Below, piece after piece: positions 35,601 through 44,243 of a DNA stretch of 64,000 nt. This stretch comes from Pararhodobacter zhoushanensis. Lineage in GTDB: Bacteria; Pseudomonadota; Alphaproteobacteria; Rhodobacterales; Rhodobacteraceae. The notes under the pieces were generated by a model, which saw only the letters and a list, made by a program, of their open reading frames with translations, was not told where the DNA came from and did not search any database. The first letter of the stretch is position 1; the number at the start of each line of letters is the position of its first letter. Where the stretch lies: NCBI RefSeq assembly GCF_025949695.1, contig NZ_JAPDFL010000001.1:1098001-1162000 (forward strand), read 5' to 3'. The translations under genes were made by a program, and so were the position numbers.

Positions 35601-38600
35601 GCGGATGGCCCGGTGACGCTGGACGTCGCGGCGGACGTGGCCGAGGACGCAGGGGGCAACGGAAACACGGCTGCGGTGCAGGCGGTGTCGGATTACGACG
35701 CCACCGCGCCGTCGGTCACCATCACCGGCGTCCCGGCGCTGACCAGCGCGCCATTCACCGCGACCTTCACCTTCAGCGAGGCGGTTACCGGCTTCGCGGC
35801 GGGGGATATCGTGGTTACCAACGCGTCGGTCTCGGGCTTCGCGGCGAGCAGCAGCACGGTCTACACCGCGCTGATCACGCCGACGGCAGACGGCCCGGTG
35901 ACGCTGGACGTCGCGGCGGACGTGGCCGAGGACGCGGGGGGCAACGGGAACAGCGCTGCGGTGCAGGCGGTCTCGGAGTACGACGCCACCGCGCCGTCGG
36001 TCAGCATCACCGGCGTGCCGACCCTGTCGAGCGCACCGTTCACCGCGACCTTTACCTTCAGCGAGGCGGTCACCGGCTTTGCGGCGGGCGATATCACGGT
36101 TAGCAACGCGTCGGTCTCGGGCTTCGCGGCGAGCAGCAGCACGGTCTACACCGCGCTGATCAGCCCGACGGCGGACGGCCCGGTGACACTGGACGTCGCG
36201 GCGGACGTGGCCGAGGATTCAACCGGCAACGGCAACACGGCTGCGGTGCAGGCGGTCTCGGAGTACGACGCGACCGCCCCTTCGGTCACCATCACCGGCG
36301 TGCCGACCCTGTCGAGCGCGCCGTTCACCGCGACCTTTACCTTCAGCGAGGCGGTTACCGGCTTTGCGGCGGGGGACATCGTGGTTAGCAACGCGGCGGT
36401 CTCGGGCTTCGCGGCCAGCAGCAGCACGGTCTACACCGCGCTGATCACCCCGACGGCGGACGGCCCGGTGACGCTGGACGTCGCGGCGGACGTGGCCGAG
36501 GACGCGGGCGGCAACGGCAACACGGCTGCGGTGCAAGCCGGCAGCCAGTACGACGCGACCGCGCCGTCGGTCGCCATCACCGGCGTTCCGACCCTGTCGA
36601 GCGCACCGTTCACCGCGACCTTCACCTTCAGCGAGGCGGTTACCGGCTTCGCGGCGGGGGACATCACGGTTACCAACGCGGCGGTCTCGGGCTTCGCGGC
36701 GAGCAGCAGCACGGTCTATACCGCGCTGATCAGCCCGACGGCGGACGGCCCGGTGACGCTGGACGTCGCGGCGGCTGTGGCCGAGGACGCGGGGGGCAAC
36801 GGCAACACGGCTGCGGTGCAGGCGGTCTCGGAGTACGACGCCACGGCCCCTTCGGTCACCATCACCGGCGTGCCGGCGCTGTCGAGCGCAGCGTTCACCG
36901 CGACCTTTACCTTCAGCGAGGCGGTCACCGGCTTCGCGGCGGGCGATATCGTGGTTAGCAACGCGGCGGTCTCGGGCTTCGCGGCGAGCAGCAGCACGGT
37001 CTACACCGCGCTGATCACCCCGACGGCGGACGGCCCGGTGACACTGGACGTCGCGGCTGAAGTGGCCGAAGACGCAGGGGGTAATGGCAACACGGCGGCA
37101 ACCCAAGCCAGCAGCCAATACGACGCGACGGCCCCCTCGGTCACCATCACAGGCGTCCCGGCGCTGTCGAGCGCGCCGTTCACCGCGACGTTCACCTTCA
37201 GCGAGGCGGTTACCGGCTTCGTGGCGGGGGATATCGTGGTTAGCAACGCGTCGGTCTCGGGCTTCGCGGCCAGCAGCAGCACGGTCTACACCGCGCTGAT
37301 CACGCCGACGGCGGACGGCCCGGTGACGCTGGACGTCGCGGCGGCTGTGGCCGAGGACGCAGGCGGCAACGGCAACACGGCTGCGGTGCAAGCCAGCAGC
37401 GAGTATGACGCCACCGCCCCCTCGGTCGCCATCACCGGCGTGCCGGCGCTGTCGAGCGCAGCGTTCACCGCGACCTTTACGTTCAGCGAGGCGGTTACCG
37501 GCTTCGCGGCGGGGGATATCACGGTTACCAACGCGGCGGTCTCGGGCTTCGCGGCGAGCAGCAGCACGGTCTATACCGCGCTGATCACGCCGGCGGCGGA
37601 CGGCCCGGTGACACTGGACGTCGCGGCGGCTGCGGCCGAGGACGCAGGGGGCAACGGCAACACGGCTGCGGTGCAGGCGGTCTCGGAGTACGACGCCACC
37701 GCGCCCTCGGTCACCATCACCGGCGTGCCGACCCTGTCGAGCGCGCCGTTCACCGCGACCTTCACCTTCAGTGAGGCGGTTACCGGCTTCGCAGCGGGGG
37801 ATATCATGGTTGCCAACGCGTCGGTCTCGGGCTTCGCGGCGAGCAGCAGCACGGTCTACACCGCGCTGATCAGCCCGACGGCAGACGGCACGGTGACGCT
37901 GGACGTCGCGGCGGCTGTGGCCGAGGACGCAGGGGGTAATGGCAACACGGCGGCAACCCAAGCCAGCAGCCAATACGACGCCACCGCCCCCTCGATCACC
38001 ATCACCGGCGTGCCGACCCTGTCGAGCGCACCGTTCACCGCGACGTTCACCTTCAGCGAGGCGGTTACCGGCTTCGCGGCGGGGGATATCATGGTTGCCA
38101 ACGCGTCGGTCTCGGGCTTCGCGGCGAGTAGCAGCACGGTCTATACCGCGCTGATCAGCCCGACGGCGGACGGCCCGGTGACACTGGACGTCGCGGCGGC
38201 TGCGGCCGAGGACGCAGGGGGCAACGGCAACACGGCTGCGGTGCAGGCGGTCTCGGAGTACGACGCCACGGCCCCTTCGGTCACGATCACCGGCGTCCCG
38301 GCGCTGACCAGCGCGCCGTTCACCGCGACCTTCACCTTCAGCGAGGCGGTTACCGGCTTCGTGGCGGGGGATATCATGGTTAGCAACGCGTCGGTCTCGG
38401 GCTTCGCGGCGAGCAGCAGCACGGTCTACACCGCGCTGATCACGCCGACGGCGGATGGCCCGGTGACGCTGGACGTCGCGGCGGACGTGGCCGAGGACGC
38501 GGGGGGCAACGGGAACACGGCTGCAACCCAAGCCAGCAGCCAATACGACGCCACCGCGCCGTCGGTCGCCATCACCGGCGTCCCGGCGCTGACCAGCGCG

Positions 38601-40094
38601 CCGTTCACCGCGACCTTCACCTTCAGCGAGGCGGTTACCGGCTTCGCGGCGGGGGATATCGTGGTTAGCAACGCGTCGGTCTCGGGCTTCTCGGCCAGCA
38701 GCAGCACGGTCTACACCGCGCTGATCACGCCGACGGCGGACGGCCCGGTCACGCTGGATGTTGCGGCGGCTGTGGCCGAGGACGCGGGGGGCAACGGCAA
38801 TACGGCGGCCGTGCAGGCCAGCAGCCAGTACGACGCGACGGCCCCCTCGGTCACCATCACCGGCGTCCCAGCGCTGTCGAGCGCGCCGTTCACCGCGACC
38901 TTTACCTTTAGCGAGGCGGTTACCGGCTTTGCGGCGGGGGACATCACGGTTACCAACGCGGCGGTTTCGGGCTTCTCGGCCAGCAGCAGCACGGTCTACA
39001 CCGCGCTGATCACGCCGACGGCGGATGGCCCGGTGACGCTGGACGTCGCGGCGGCTGTGGCCGAGGACGCGGGGGGCAACGGGAACACGGCTGCGGTGCA
39101 GGCGGTCTCGGAGTACGATGCCACCGCGCCGTCGGTCAGCATCACCGGCGTGCCAGCGCTGTCGAGCGCGCCATTCACCGCGACGTTTACCTTCAGCGAG
39201 GCGGTTACCGGCTTTGCGGCGGGCGATATCATGGTTAGCAACGCGGCGGTCTCGGGCTTCGCGGCGAGCAGCAGCACGGTCTATACCGCGCTGATCACGC
39301 CGACGGCGGACGGCCCGGTGACGCTGGACGTCGCGGCGGCTGTGGCCGAGGACGCAGGGGGTAATGGCAACACGGCTGCGGTGCAGGCCAGCAGCGAGTA
39401 TGACGCCACCGCCCCCTCGGTCACGATCTCGGATTTCACCGGACCCCAGGGCGGTACGTTCAGCGCCGAGATCACGCTCAGCGAGGCGGCCGATGACTTT
39501 GCCCTCGGGGACATCGCGCTTGAAAACGCGACGGGTGTGCTCAGCGGCACGGGCACCGGCTACACGCTGGTCGTCACGCCGCTGGCAGCGGGCACCGTCT
39601 CGGCACAGGTCACGGCGGGAAGCTTCACGGATGCGGCGGGCAACGCCAATGCTGCGGCCTCGAACCGTGTGTCCTTTACCCATGACCCGGTGGCGCCGAC
39701 GGTGGCCATTGTCGATCTGCCGGACGAGTTTGCCGGCGCGGCGAGCTTTTCGGTAACCATCCTCTTCTCGGAGGACGTCACCGGTTTTGCCCCTGAGGGG
39801 ATCATCGCGCAAAACGCCAGCATCACTGCCCTCAGCGGGTCCGGCACGCGGTATGCTGCCACGATCCGTGCCACGGGGGCCGGGGATGTGGTGCTGCGGA
39901 TTGCTGCGGGGGCTGCCCGGGACGCGGCGGGGAATGCCAGCCTTGCGTCGGATGCGGTGCGGATCACCAACCGGACGGTCGCCGAAACTCAGGGCCAGAT
40001 CACGCGGTTCATGCTGCACCGGGCAGTGCAGCTGGTGTCCAATCAGCCCGGCCTTATCTGCCTGATGCAGGGAACCTGTGCCGGGGGGTGCTGA
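32667..40094 (+). CDS. giant exported Ig-like repeat protein (autotransporter passenger), separated from its barrel
   Basis: The protein is 2,475 residues from ATG 32667 (AGGA 7 nt upstream; earlier in-frame starts lack spacing). A signal peptide ends near AVAGQ. Choice-of-anchor-D-like domains (about 170-290, 290-420 and 530-640) alternate with divergent Ig-like units. Residues 726-2245 are 16 consecutive 95-residue Ig-like repeats starting DATAPSVTITGVP and containing FTFSEAVTGFAAGDI. Two diverged units and the linker helix QGQITRFMLHRAVQL follow. In homologues this linker runs into a beta-barrel; here a TGA at 40092 ends the frame, 4 nt after six G. It is predicted to be a surface adhesin or biofilm protein, exported through its own barrel if the frame is restored. 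Confidence 0.88.
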   Translation: MYRFADRLMSGIFNALCRFLAMVALVVSGATAAVAGQSNGSIILTHVVDGQCLAGPYANATVADVRVNWSATTSGPGEATSINSWETTSPSWTLRATSVTPGGSTLTGGVSNYEFGQANLIGTNAWFAMYGSFTDAGMGRSSNVSPLSPPDIASGFGAFYVPVSINMAADPDCVPAPAQIEILGTDSSVIANGETTTSTIDGTDFGDVATEGASVTRTFQIRNAGAMNLNINSVGVTGPFFVGISSATAAPGLTDFTIRFDPSSAGAASGTVTFQTDAGTDPSYTFAVSGTGIVPSEPELAVYGLSGGVTVLIPDGSPSASSALGTVYDQQDHTTGSENRTFRLFNSGTDTLNISSVTVTSGSGFSVLNFPSSVGVGGIATTGIRFDPPSIGVFSAIVTVVSDDPDSPYTFAVGGEGVDTSPPTATLSALQSPAGNGVYTSQVTFSEPVTGFTATDLTLLNATATVTAVSTTVYGVVLTAVAAGTVSYAIPAAAAQDGASFGNVAAGPVTATFAGVPGIEIRGNGQLIAPGATTPVTANGTDLGAIESPGSATQDFVVTNPGTRTLTISGIEDGSSYYSVSPQTFTVAPGASETFTVTYEPVLLGTHTSVIQVASDAPAQSTYYFYMRARSVDTTAPTAGFSPLVGPDSGVFTTTLTFSEPVIGFSLSDLTLVNATATMTGTDAVYEITLTPQADGTVSVALPAAVAKDAAGNDNTAAASVSADYDATAPSVTITGVPALTSAPFTATFTFSEAVTGFAAGDITVTNAAVSGFSASSSTVYTALITPTADGPVTLDVAAAVAEDAGGNGNTAAVQAVSEYDATAPSVTITGVPTLSSAPFTATFTFSEAVTGFAAGDITVTNAAVSGFAASSSTVYTALITPTADGPVTLDVAAAVAEDAGGNGNTAATQASSQYDATAPSITITGVPTLSSAPFTATFTFSEAVTGFAAGDIVVSNASVSGFAASSSTVYTALITPTADGPVTLDVAADVAEDAGGNGNTAAVQAVSDYDATAPSVTITGVPALTSAPFTATFTFSEAVTGFAAGDIVVTNASVSGFAASSSTVYTALITPTADGPVTLDVAADVAEDAGGNGNSAAVQAVSEYDATAPSVSITGVPTLSSAPFTATFTFSEAVTGFAAGDITVSNASVSGFAASSSTVYTALISPTADGPVTLDVAADVAEDSTGNGNTAAVQAVSEYDATAPSVTITGVPTLSSAPFTATFTFSEAVTGFAAGDIVVSNAAVSGFAASSSTVYTALITPTADGPVTLDVAADVAEDAGGNGNTAAVQAGSQYDATAPSVAITGVPTLSSAPFTATFTFSEAVTGFAAGDITVTNAAVSGFAASSSTVYTALISPTADGPVTLDVAAAVAEDAGGNGNTAAVQAVSEYDATAPSVTITGVPALSSAAFTATFTFSEAVTGFAAGDIVVSNAAVSGFAASSSTVYTALITPTADGPVTLDVAAEVAEDAGGNGNTAATQASSQYDATAPSVTITGVPALSSAPFTATFTFSEAVTGFVAGDIVVSNASVSGFAASSSTVYTALITPTADGPVTLDVAAAVAEDAGGNGNTAAVQASSEYDATAPSVAITGVPALSSAAFTATFTFSEAVTGFAAGDITVTNAAVSGFAASSSTVYTALITPAADGPVTLDVAAAAAEDAGGNGNTAAVQAVSEYDATAPSVTITGVPTLSSAPFTATFTFSEAVTGFAAGDIMVANASVSGFAASSSTVYTALISPTADGTVTLDVAAAVAEDAGGNGNTAATQASSQYDATAPSITITGVPTLSSAPFTATFTFSEAVTGFAAGDIMVANASVSGFAASSSTVYTALISPTADGPVTLDVAAAAAEDAGGNGNTAAVQAVSEYDATAPSVTITGVPALTSAPFTATFTFSEAVTGFVAGDIMVSNASVSGFAASSSTVYTALITPTADGPVTLDVAADVAEDAGGNGNTAATQASSQYDATAPSVAITGVPALTSAPFTATFTFSEAVTGFAAGDIVVSNASVSGFSASSSTVYTALITPTADGPVTLDVAAAVAEDAGGNGNTAAVQASSQYDATAPSVTITGVPALSSAPFTATFTFSEAVTGFAAGDITVTNAAVSGFSASSSTVYTALITPTADGPVTLDVAAAVAEDAGGNGNTAAVQAVSEYDATAPSVSITGVPALSSAPFTATFTFSEAVTGFAAGDIMVSNAAVSGFAASSSTVYTALITPTADGPVTLDVAAAVAEDAGGNGNTAAVQASSEYDATAPSVTISDFTGPQGGTFSAEITLSEAADDFALGDIALENATGVLSGTGTGYTLVVTPLAAGTVSAQVTAGSFTDAAGNANAAASNRVSFTHDPVAPTVAIVDLPDEFAGAASFSVTILFSEDVTGFAPEGIIAQNASITALSGSGTRYAATIRATGAGDVVLRIAAGAARDAAGNASLASDAVRITNRTVAETQGQITRFMLHRAVQLVSNQPGLICLMQGTCAGGC
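34842..39401 (+). repeat. 16 tandem 285-bp coding repeats
   Basis: Sixteen units of exactly 285 bp (95 codons) run without a single length change and are nearly identical at DNA level. Variation is concentrated at a few codons: TGVPA/T, L(S/T)S, DI(T/V/M)V(T/S/A)NA(A/S)V, LI(T/S)P, AVQAVSEY/ATQASSQY. The mosaic of the same alternatives among units suggests recombination and gene conversion rather than simple duplication. Confidence 0.97.
40083..40088 (+). other. run of six G at the passenger/barrel junction
   Basis: The passenger frame reads GCC GGG GGG TGC TGA. Adding one G gives GCC GGG GGG GTG CTG AAC and joins the beta-barrel frame directly. The tract could be a phase-variable switch, a ribosomal slip site or a homopolymer sequencing error. 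Confidence 0.8.
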
Positions 40095-40909
40095 ACGTCA
40101 ACGCCAACGAGGACGGGCTGCGGTTCAGTGTGAGCACGATGTCCGGCGCGCTGACGGCGGACTGGCCGCTGTGGGTGCAGGTTCAGGGTTCGCGCAGCGC
40201 TGATCCAAACGGCGATACGGACTATCTGATCGGCACCATCGGCGCGCATCACCGGCTCAGCGACACGCTGTATCTGGGCGCGATGCTGCAGGTCGACCAT
40301 GTCGCGCGCAATGACGGTATCGGCCGGATCGAGGGCAGCGGCTGGCTGGCCGGACCTTATGTGGTGGGGCGGCTGCCGGACCATCCGCTCTATTTCGAAG
40401 GCCGGTTGCTATGGGGTGAAAGCCGCAACACGATCAGCCCGTTCGGCAGCTATAGCGACCGCTTCAATACCGAGCGGATGCTGGCGATGGCGCGGATCAC
40501 CGGCGAGGTGGCGCTTGGCGACGTGACGCTGATGCCGACCTTCGCGGCCTCGCATACAACCGACCGGCAGCGGGCTTATACCGACAGCCTTGGCAACGCG
40601 ATCGGCGCGCAGGATATCGCGCTGACGCGGGTAGAGCTGGGGCTGGACGTTCAATGGCCGGTCTTGCTGGGCGTGTCGGAATGGATCGTTGAAGGCGGTG
40701 TCCGGGCGCTGCATTCGCGCAGTTCGGGCAGCGGGTTGACGGTGGCCGATTCTGCGCCGGTGGATGGCACGCGCGGTCGGCTGGATCTGGGGCTCAGGCA
40801 CGTGACCGGGTCAGGCGGCGAGTTTTCGATGAGCGGCTATTACGACGGGATCGGCCAGCGGGACTATGAAGGCTACGGGCTGGCAATCGGCTACCGGCGG
40901 AGTTTCTGA
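40088..40909 (+). CDS. autotransporter beta-barrel domain (frame-separated C-terminus of the repeat protein)
   Basis: The 273 residues alternate hydrophobic and polar positions in beta-strands and end in an aromatic residue (GYGLAIGYRRSF), as outer-membrane barrels do. Segments GAMLQVDHVARNDG, EGSGWLAGPYVVGRLPDHPL and YFEGRLLWGESRNTISPFGS match barrels fused to the QGQITRFMLHRA linker in related adhesins. There is no independent signal peptide, so it is useful only when fused to the passenger by one extra G at 40083-40088. The GTG at 40088 is not taken as a real start. Confidence 0.85.
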   Translation: MLNVNANEDGLRFSVSTMSGALTADWPLWVQVQGSRSADPNGDTDYLIGTIGAHHRLSDTLYLGAMLQVDHVARNDGIGRIEGSGWLAGPYVVGRLPDHPLYFEGRLLWGESRNTISPFGSYSDRFNTERMLAMARITGEVALGDVTLMPTFAASHTTDRQRAYTDSLGNAIGAQDIALTRVELGLDVQWPVLLGVSEWIVEGGVRALHSRSSGSGLTVADSAPVDGTRGRLDLGLRHVTGSGGEFSMSGYYDGIGQRDYEGYGLAIGYRRSF

Positions 40910-40933
40910 CACCGGTCTCGGGTGACAAGGAAA

Positions 40934-40960
40934 CGGGGCGCTCAGGCGCCCCGTTCGCTT
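40934..40960 (+). terminator. terminator after the autotransporter
   Basis: ACGGGGCGC pairs with GCGCCCCGT around a TCAG-containing loop (about 40932-40952), followed by TCGCTTT. The remaining gap to 41262 (about 300 bp) has a small TGTCCCA-CGA-TGGGACA hairpin at 41070-41086 and no gene that I can see. Confidence 0.7.
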
Positions 40961-41262
40961 TCAGACCCTTCGCCCGATTGACGCCGGGGTCGCCGCGCTG
41001 ACCGGATGCTGGGAAGCTGCGCCAACGGCGAAGCGGGCCATGCGTCTGCCGTTTGTGAGGATGGCGGCGTGTCCCACGATGGGACAGGGAGGTGAGGTGA
41101 GGAATTTCAGGGGTTTAGGGAGGGGCGTTAAGGATTTGGCAAGGTGTCCCTGGTCAACCCCTGCGACCCTTCGCGCCTGCCGCCGCTGAGCCCTGCGGAA
41201 GGGGCCGACGCCAGCCCCCTCCCTCAGTCATCCCCCTGCGGGCGGTCAGCCTGTGCAGGGCC

Positions 41263-42672
41263 TCAGGCGAATGACCGGCGGCGAGCGATCAGATGAGCGG
41301 CCACTTCGATCACCGCCAGCAGCAACATCGACAGCCCGACAAGGGGAAAGAAGATCCCCGCCGCGATCGCCATCACCAACAAGGTCCGCGGGATGCGCCA
41401 GTCGGTCGGAACGCTCGGGATGCCCAGCGCGCCCGAGGGGCGGCGCTTCCACCACATCGTTGCCGCCGACACGCACAGCATCACCATGGCGAGGCAGGCC
41501 AGCAGCAGGACGATCTGGTTTGCCAGACCCCATTCCTGACCCATGTGGACCGAGATCCCCCATTCCGCAAAGCGCCCCAGCGCGCCAAGATCCTCGAACC
41601 CGGCGTCGTACAGAACCGCGCCGGTATAGCGATCAAGGTGGATCGTCCGTTCAAAGCTGATGTCATCGGGATAGACCGAGGCGGTGAAGACACCGGTCGG
41701 ACCGCTGGGCAGGCTCAGCGCGTAGCCGGGAACGATGCCAAGGCCTTCGACCGTGGCCACCACCGCGTCCAGCACCTGCGGCGCAACCAGATCCGGCTGA
41801 TCCGATGCCATCGCGGCGGCGGTGTGGCCTGCGTGCTCTCCGGCAGCGGGGAGGGGCGAGGCGGGGATCGGCTGGCGCTCCATGATCCAGGGGGCGCGGT
41901 CAACCACCGCTTCGGTGGGGACGCTCGACAGCGGCAGACCCGACCAGTAGCCATCCGGCATCCCCAGCCCCAGATCATAGGCGGTGTCGTAGAATTTCGC
42001 TCCCCAGACGCCGGACCACGGCAGGCCGGTCAGCGCAAGGAACACGATGAAGACACCGGTATAGATCCCGGTGACCGCGTGCAGATCGCGCCACCATGGA
42101 CGGCCCCGCGTGGCTTTGATGCGCAGCGTGCCGACGGTTTTGCGTCCGCGCGGCAGCCACAGGTAGATGCCGCTGGCAACGAGCAGGATCATCCAGCCCG
42201 CCGCCGCCTCGATCAGCCGGTTGCCGAACCAGCCGACGTATTCCAGCGAATGCAGCTTGCGCACCACATGCATCGCCGGGCTGCCCGCCGCGCCGCCGTC
42301 CCACAACGTGCCCAGAACGCGGGCGTCATACGGGTCGACATAGACCGTGTTGCGCAACCCGTCTTCGCCGGTGATATCAACCTCGGCGCTGCGGTCGGGG
42401 GCCGGTGCGGGCGAATAGGCCCGCAGCGTGCCGGGATGGGCAGCAAGGGCGGCGGCGGTGATCTGAGAGGCCGACAAGGCATCGGTCCGGGGTTCGACGA
42501 AGCGCATCTGGTGATGCGCGGTGTTGTTGATTTCATCCTTGAACAAGTAGATCCCGCCGGTCACGGACAGGATCAGGACGAAGGGCAGGACGATCAGTCC
42601 CGCGATGAAATGCCAGCGCCAGACAGCGCGGTAGAGCGCGGCCGTGGCCGTGCGGTTTGTCTCTTGGGTCAT
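41263..42672 (-). CDS. PepSY-associated transmembrane protein (iron/siderophore-reductase type)
   Basis: The 469-residue protein begins MTQETNRTATAALYRAVWRW, and its first TM helix is LIVLPFVLILSVTGGIYLF. It has PepSY-like periplasmic segments, the conserved KLHSLEYVGWFGNRLIEAAA, further TM helices (WMILLVASGIYLWLP, GVFIVFLALTGLPWSG) and three C-terminal helices. Proteins of this family commonly accompany TonB-dependent receptors and may reduce ferric siderophores or handle metals at the inner membrane. It is followed on the same strand by no partner; a small Cys/His protein gene lies 91 bp upstream. Confidence 0.85.
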   Translation of the reverse strand: MTQETNRTATAALYRAVWRWHFIAGLIVLPFVLILSVTGGIYLFKDEINNTAHHQMRFVEPRTDALSASQITAAALAAHPGTLRAYSPAPAPDRSAEVDITGEDGLRNTVYVDPYDARVLGTLWDGGAAGSPAMHVVRKLHSLEYVGWFGNRLIEAAAGWMILLVASGIYLWLPRGRKTVGTLRIKATRGRPWWRDLHAVTGIYTGVFIVFLALTGLPWSGVWGAKFYDTAYDLGLGMPDGYWSGLPLSSVPTEAVVDRAPWIMERQPIPASPLPAAGEHAGHTAAAMASDQPDLVAPQVLDAVVATVEGLGIVPGYALSLPSGPTGVFTASVYPDDISFERTIHLDRYTGAVLYDAGFEDLGALGRFAEWGISVHMGQEWGLANQIVLLLACLAMVMLCVSAATMWWKRRPSGALGIPSVPTDWRIPRTLLVMAIAAGIFFPLVGLSMLLLAVIEVAAHLIARRRSFA

Positions 42673-42763
42673 GGGTACATTCCAGCAGCCCGTCTGCGGG
42701 ACGGGCGGGTCAAAGGGCGGTCCTGCGCGCGGTCAGCGCTGTGGCCATCGGATCTTTTGCCGG

Positions 42764-43120
42764 TCAGGCGATCCGCGGGGGTGCCCGTGTGGAATGGTTG
42801 ATGTTTCGTCCCTGCGCCGCGCGGCGCAATGCCTCACCCTGCCGCCACAGATCGTGCGGGCGGAAGGCAAGGCTTACAGCGGGCGAGGTGACATGGGGGG
42901 GCTGCGAGAGGGTATGACAGAAGGGGCAATGGTATTCATGCCCGCCGTGCCCCGAATGATCGCTACAGATATCGCTCTGCGAGGCCCCAAGGATCATCGC
43001 ATAGACCGCCCGGGCATGGCTGGTCTTGTCGGGTGCCATGAGTGCCGCCGAGACAACGTTCGTCACCGCAAGGCAAACGCCGAGCGCGAGAGCGAAAATC
43101 AGGGGGAACCGGACCGTCAT
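42764..43120 (-). CDS. small Cys/His-rich protein (DUF2946-like)
   Basis: The protein is 118 residues from ATG 43120. An N-terminal hydrophobic segment (LIFALALGVCLAVTNVVSAA) acts as signal or anchor. A metal-ligand-rich centre SDHSGHGGHEYHCPFCHTL and a tail ending NINHSTRAPPRIA follow, as in DUF2946 proteins, often found near copper genes. Together with the downstream PepSY gene on the same strand it suggests periplasmic metal handling. An upstream ATG at 43171 is less likely. Confidence 0.7.
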   Translation of the reverse strand: MTVRFPLIFALALGVCLAVTNVVSAALMAPDKTSHARAVYAMILGASQSDICSDHSGHGGHEYHCPFCHTLSQPPHVTSPAVSLAFRPHDLWRQGEALRRAAQGRNINHSTRAPPRIA

Positions 43121-43234
43121 GCTGCCGATATGCCAGCATCGCACGGCAAGGTGAAGACGGTGATTTGCCACGGCAGTCTTTTGCGCGTTGCGATGCGGCG
43201 TTGACGTTCGTCGTATCCGCCAACCCCGCTGGGG

Positions 43235-44146
43235 TTAACGCCTGCCCATGGCGGCGAATGCGCCGGGCGACTGGCCCTCGTGCCGGGCAAAGGCCAGTCC
43301 GAAGGCGCTGGCGGACCCGTAGCCGACCTTCAGCGCGATTTCGGCATTGGTCAGCCCGCCCTGCCGCAGCAGGGTCTTGGCCACGGCCATGCGCCAGTCG
43401 ATGACATATTCCATTGGCGCGCGGCCGACCTCTTTGCGGAACCGCGCGTAGAAGCCCGAGCGCGACATCCCGGCCTCTTTCGCCATGCCGGTCACGGAAA
43501 GGCTGCTGTCGGTGTCGTCGTGGATACGCCGCAGGGCGCTGGCCAGATGCGGATCCGAAAGGCCGCGCAGCAGTCCCGGCGGCAGGCGTGCCGCAGGGCC
43601 CGAGCGCAGGGATTCGATCAGCAGCACCTCCAGCAAGCGCTCAAGGATCATCTCGCGCCCCGGACGGTGGGCGCGGGTTTCTTCGTGGATCATCGGCACA
43701 AGGGCGGTCAGGCGGCCCGGGCCGGAAATATGGATCATCGCGGGCAGCAGCGACACAAGCAGGTCACTGGCAGGCGTGTCAAAGCGGCAGTGGCCGACAA
43801 GGGCGCGCACATCGACCGGGGCGTCGCACTGGCCAAGACGAAAGCGACCGGGGCCGGTTTCCAGCGGCAGGCGCGGGACATGTGGCGGTGGCGGCACCGC
43901 GCTGGACATGGTGAAGCCCTGCAGGTGCGGGATCAGGACGAAATCCCCGGCAACCAGCGTGACGGGGGCACGCCCGGCGACGTGCAACTGGCAGCGCCCC
44001 TCGACCATCGCGCAGTAGAAGGGGCTGGCCAGATCGCGCCGCTCGACCAGCCACTGGCCCCCGGCCTCGACCATCTTCGAGATCGAGACCGAGGGTTTGA
44101 GCAGCGAGACGACGCTGGAAAGGGGGTCTGCGGGACTGTCGGGCAT
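43235..44146 (-). CDS. AraC-family transcriptional regulator
   Basis: The 303-residue protein has an N-terminal cupin-type sensing domain (about 20-190; CQLHVAGRAPVTLVAGDFVL) and a C-terminal AraC domain with both HTH units (LSVTGMAKEAGMSRSGFYAR and GLTNAEIALKVGYGSASAFG, then FARHEGQSPGAF). It is divergent from the short-chain dehydrogenase gene with a 97-bp gap holding TTCG-TATAT-CGAA at 44179-44191. It probably controls that gene and the following hydrolase. Confidence 0.92.
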   Translation of the reverse strand: MPDSPADPLSSVVSLLKPSVSISKMVEAGGQWLVERRDLASPFYCAMVEGRCQLHVAGRAPVTLVAGDFVLIPHLQGFTMSSAVPPPPHVPRLPLETGPGRFRLGQCDAPVDVRALVGHCRFDTPASDLLVSLLPAMIHISGPGRLTALVPMIHEETRAHRPGREMILERLLEVLLIESLRSGPAARLPPGLLRGLSDPHLASALRRIHDDTDSSLSVTGMAKEAGMSRSGFYARFRKEVGRAPMEYVIDWRMAVAKTLLRQGGLTNAEIALKVGYGSASAFGLAFARHEGQSPGAFAAMGRR

Positions 44147-44243
44147 GTTTCTGGACGATCAATGGATGATTGCGGACATTCGTATATCGAACGAACGGAT
44201 CTTGGCGCGTATTTCTCGATCTCACAAGACAAGGATCGTTCCT

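Noticed and set aside
34842..39401. CRISPR-like regular repetition
   Set aside because: Units are 285 bp, contiguous, in frame and encode a protein domain; there are no short repeats with spacers and no cas genes.
36219..40019. A 1,266-codon minus-strand open frame, and many 93-codon minus frames spaced by 285 bp
   Set aside because: They are antisense to the tandem Ig-like repeats; the regular spacing simply mirrors the repeat unit.
40088..40909. The beta-barrel as an independent gene starting at GTG 40088
   Set aside because: It has no signal peptide and the GTG lies in the G run; it is the C-terminal domain of the preceding protein in another frame.
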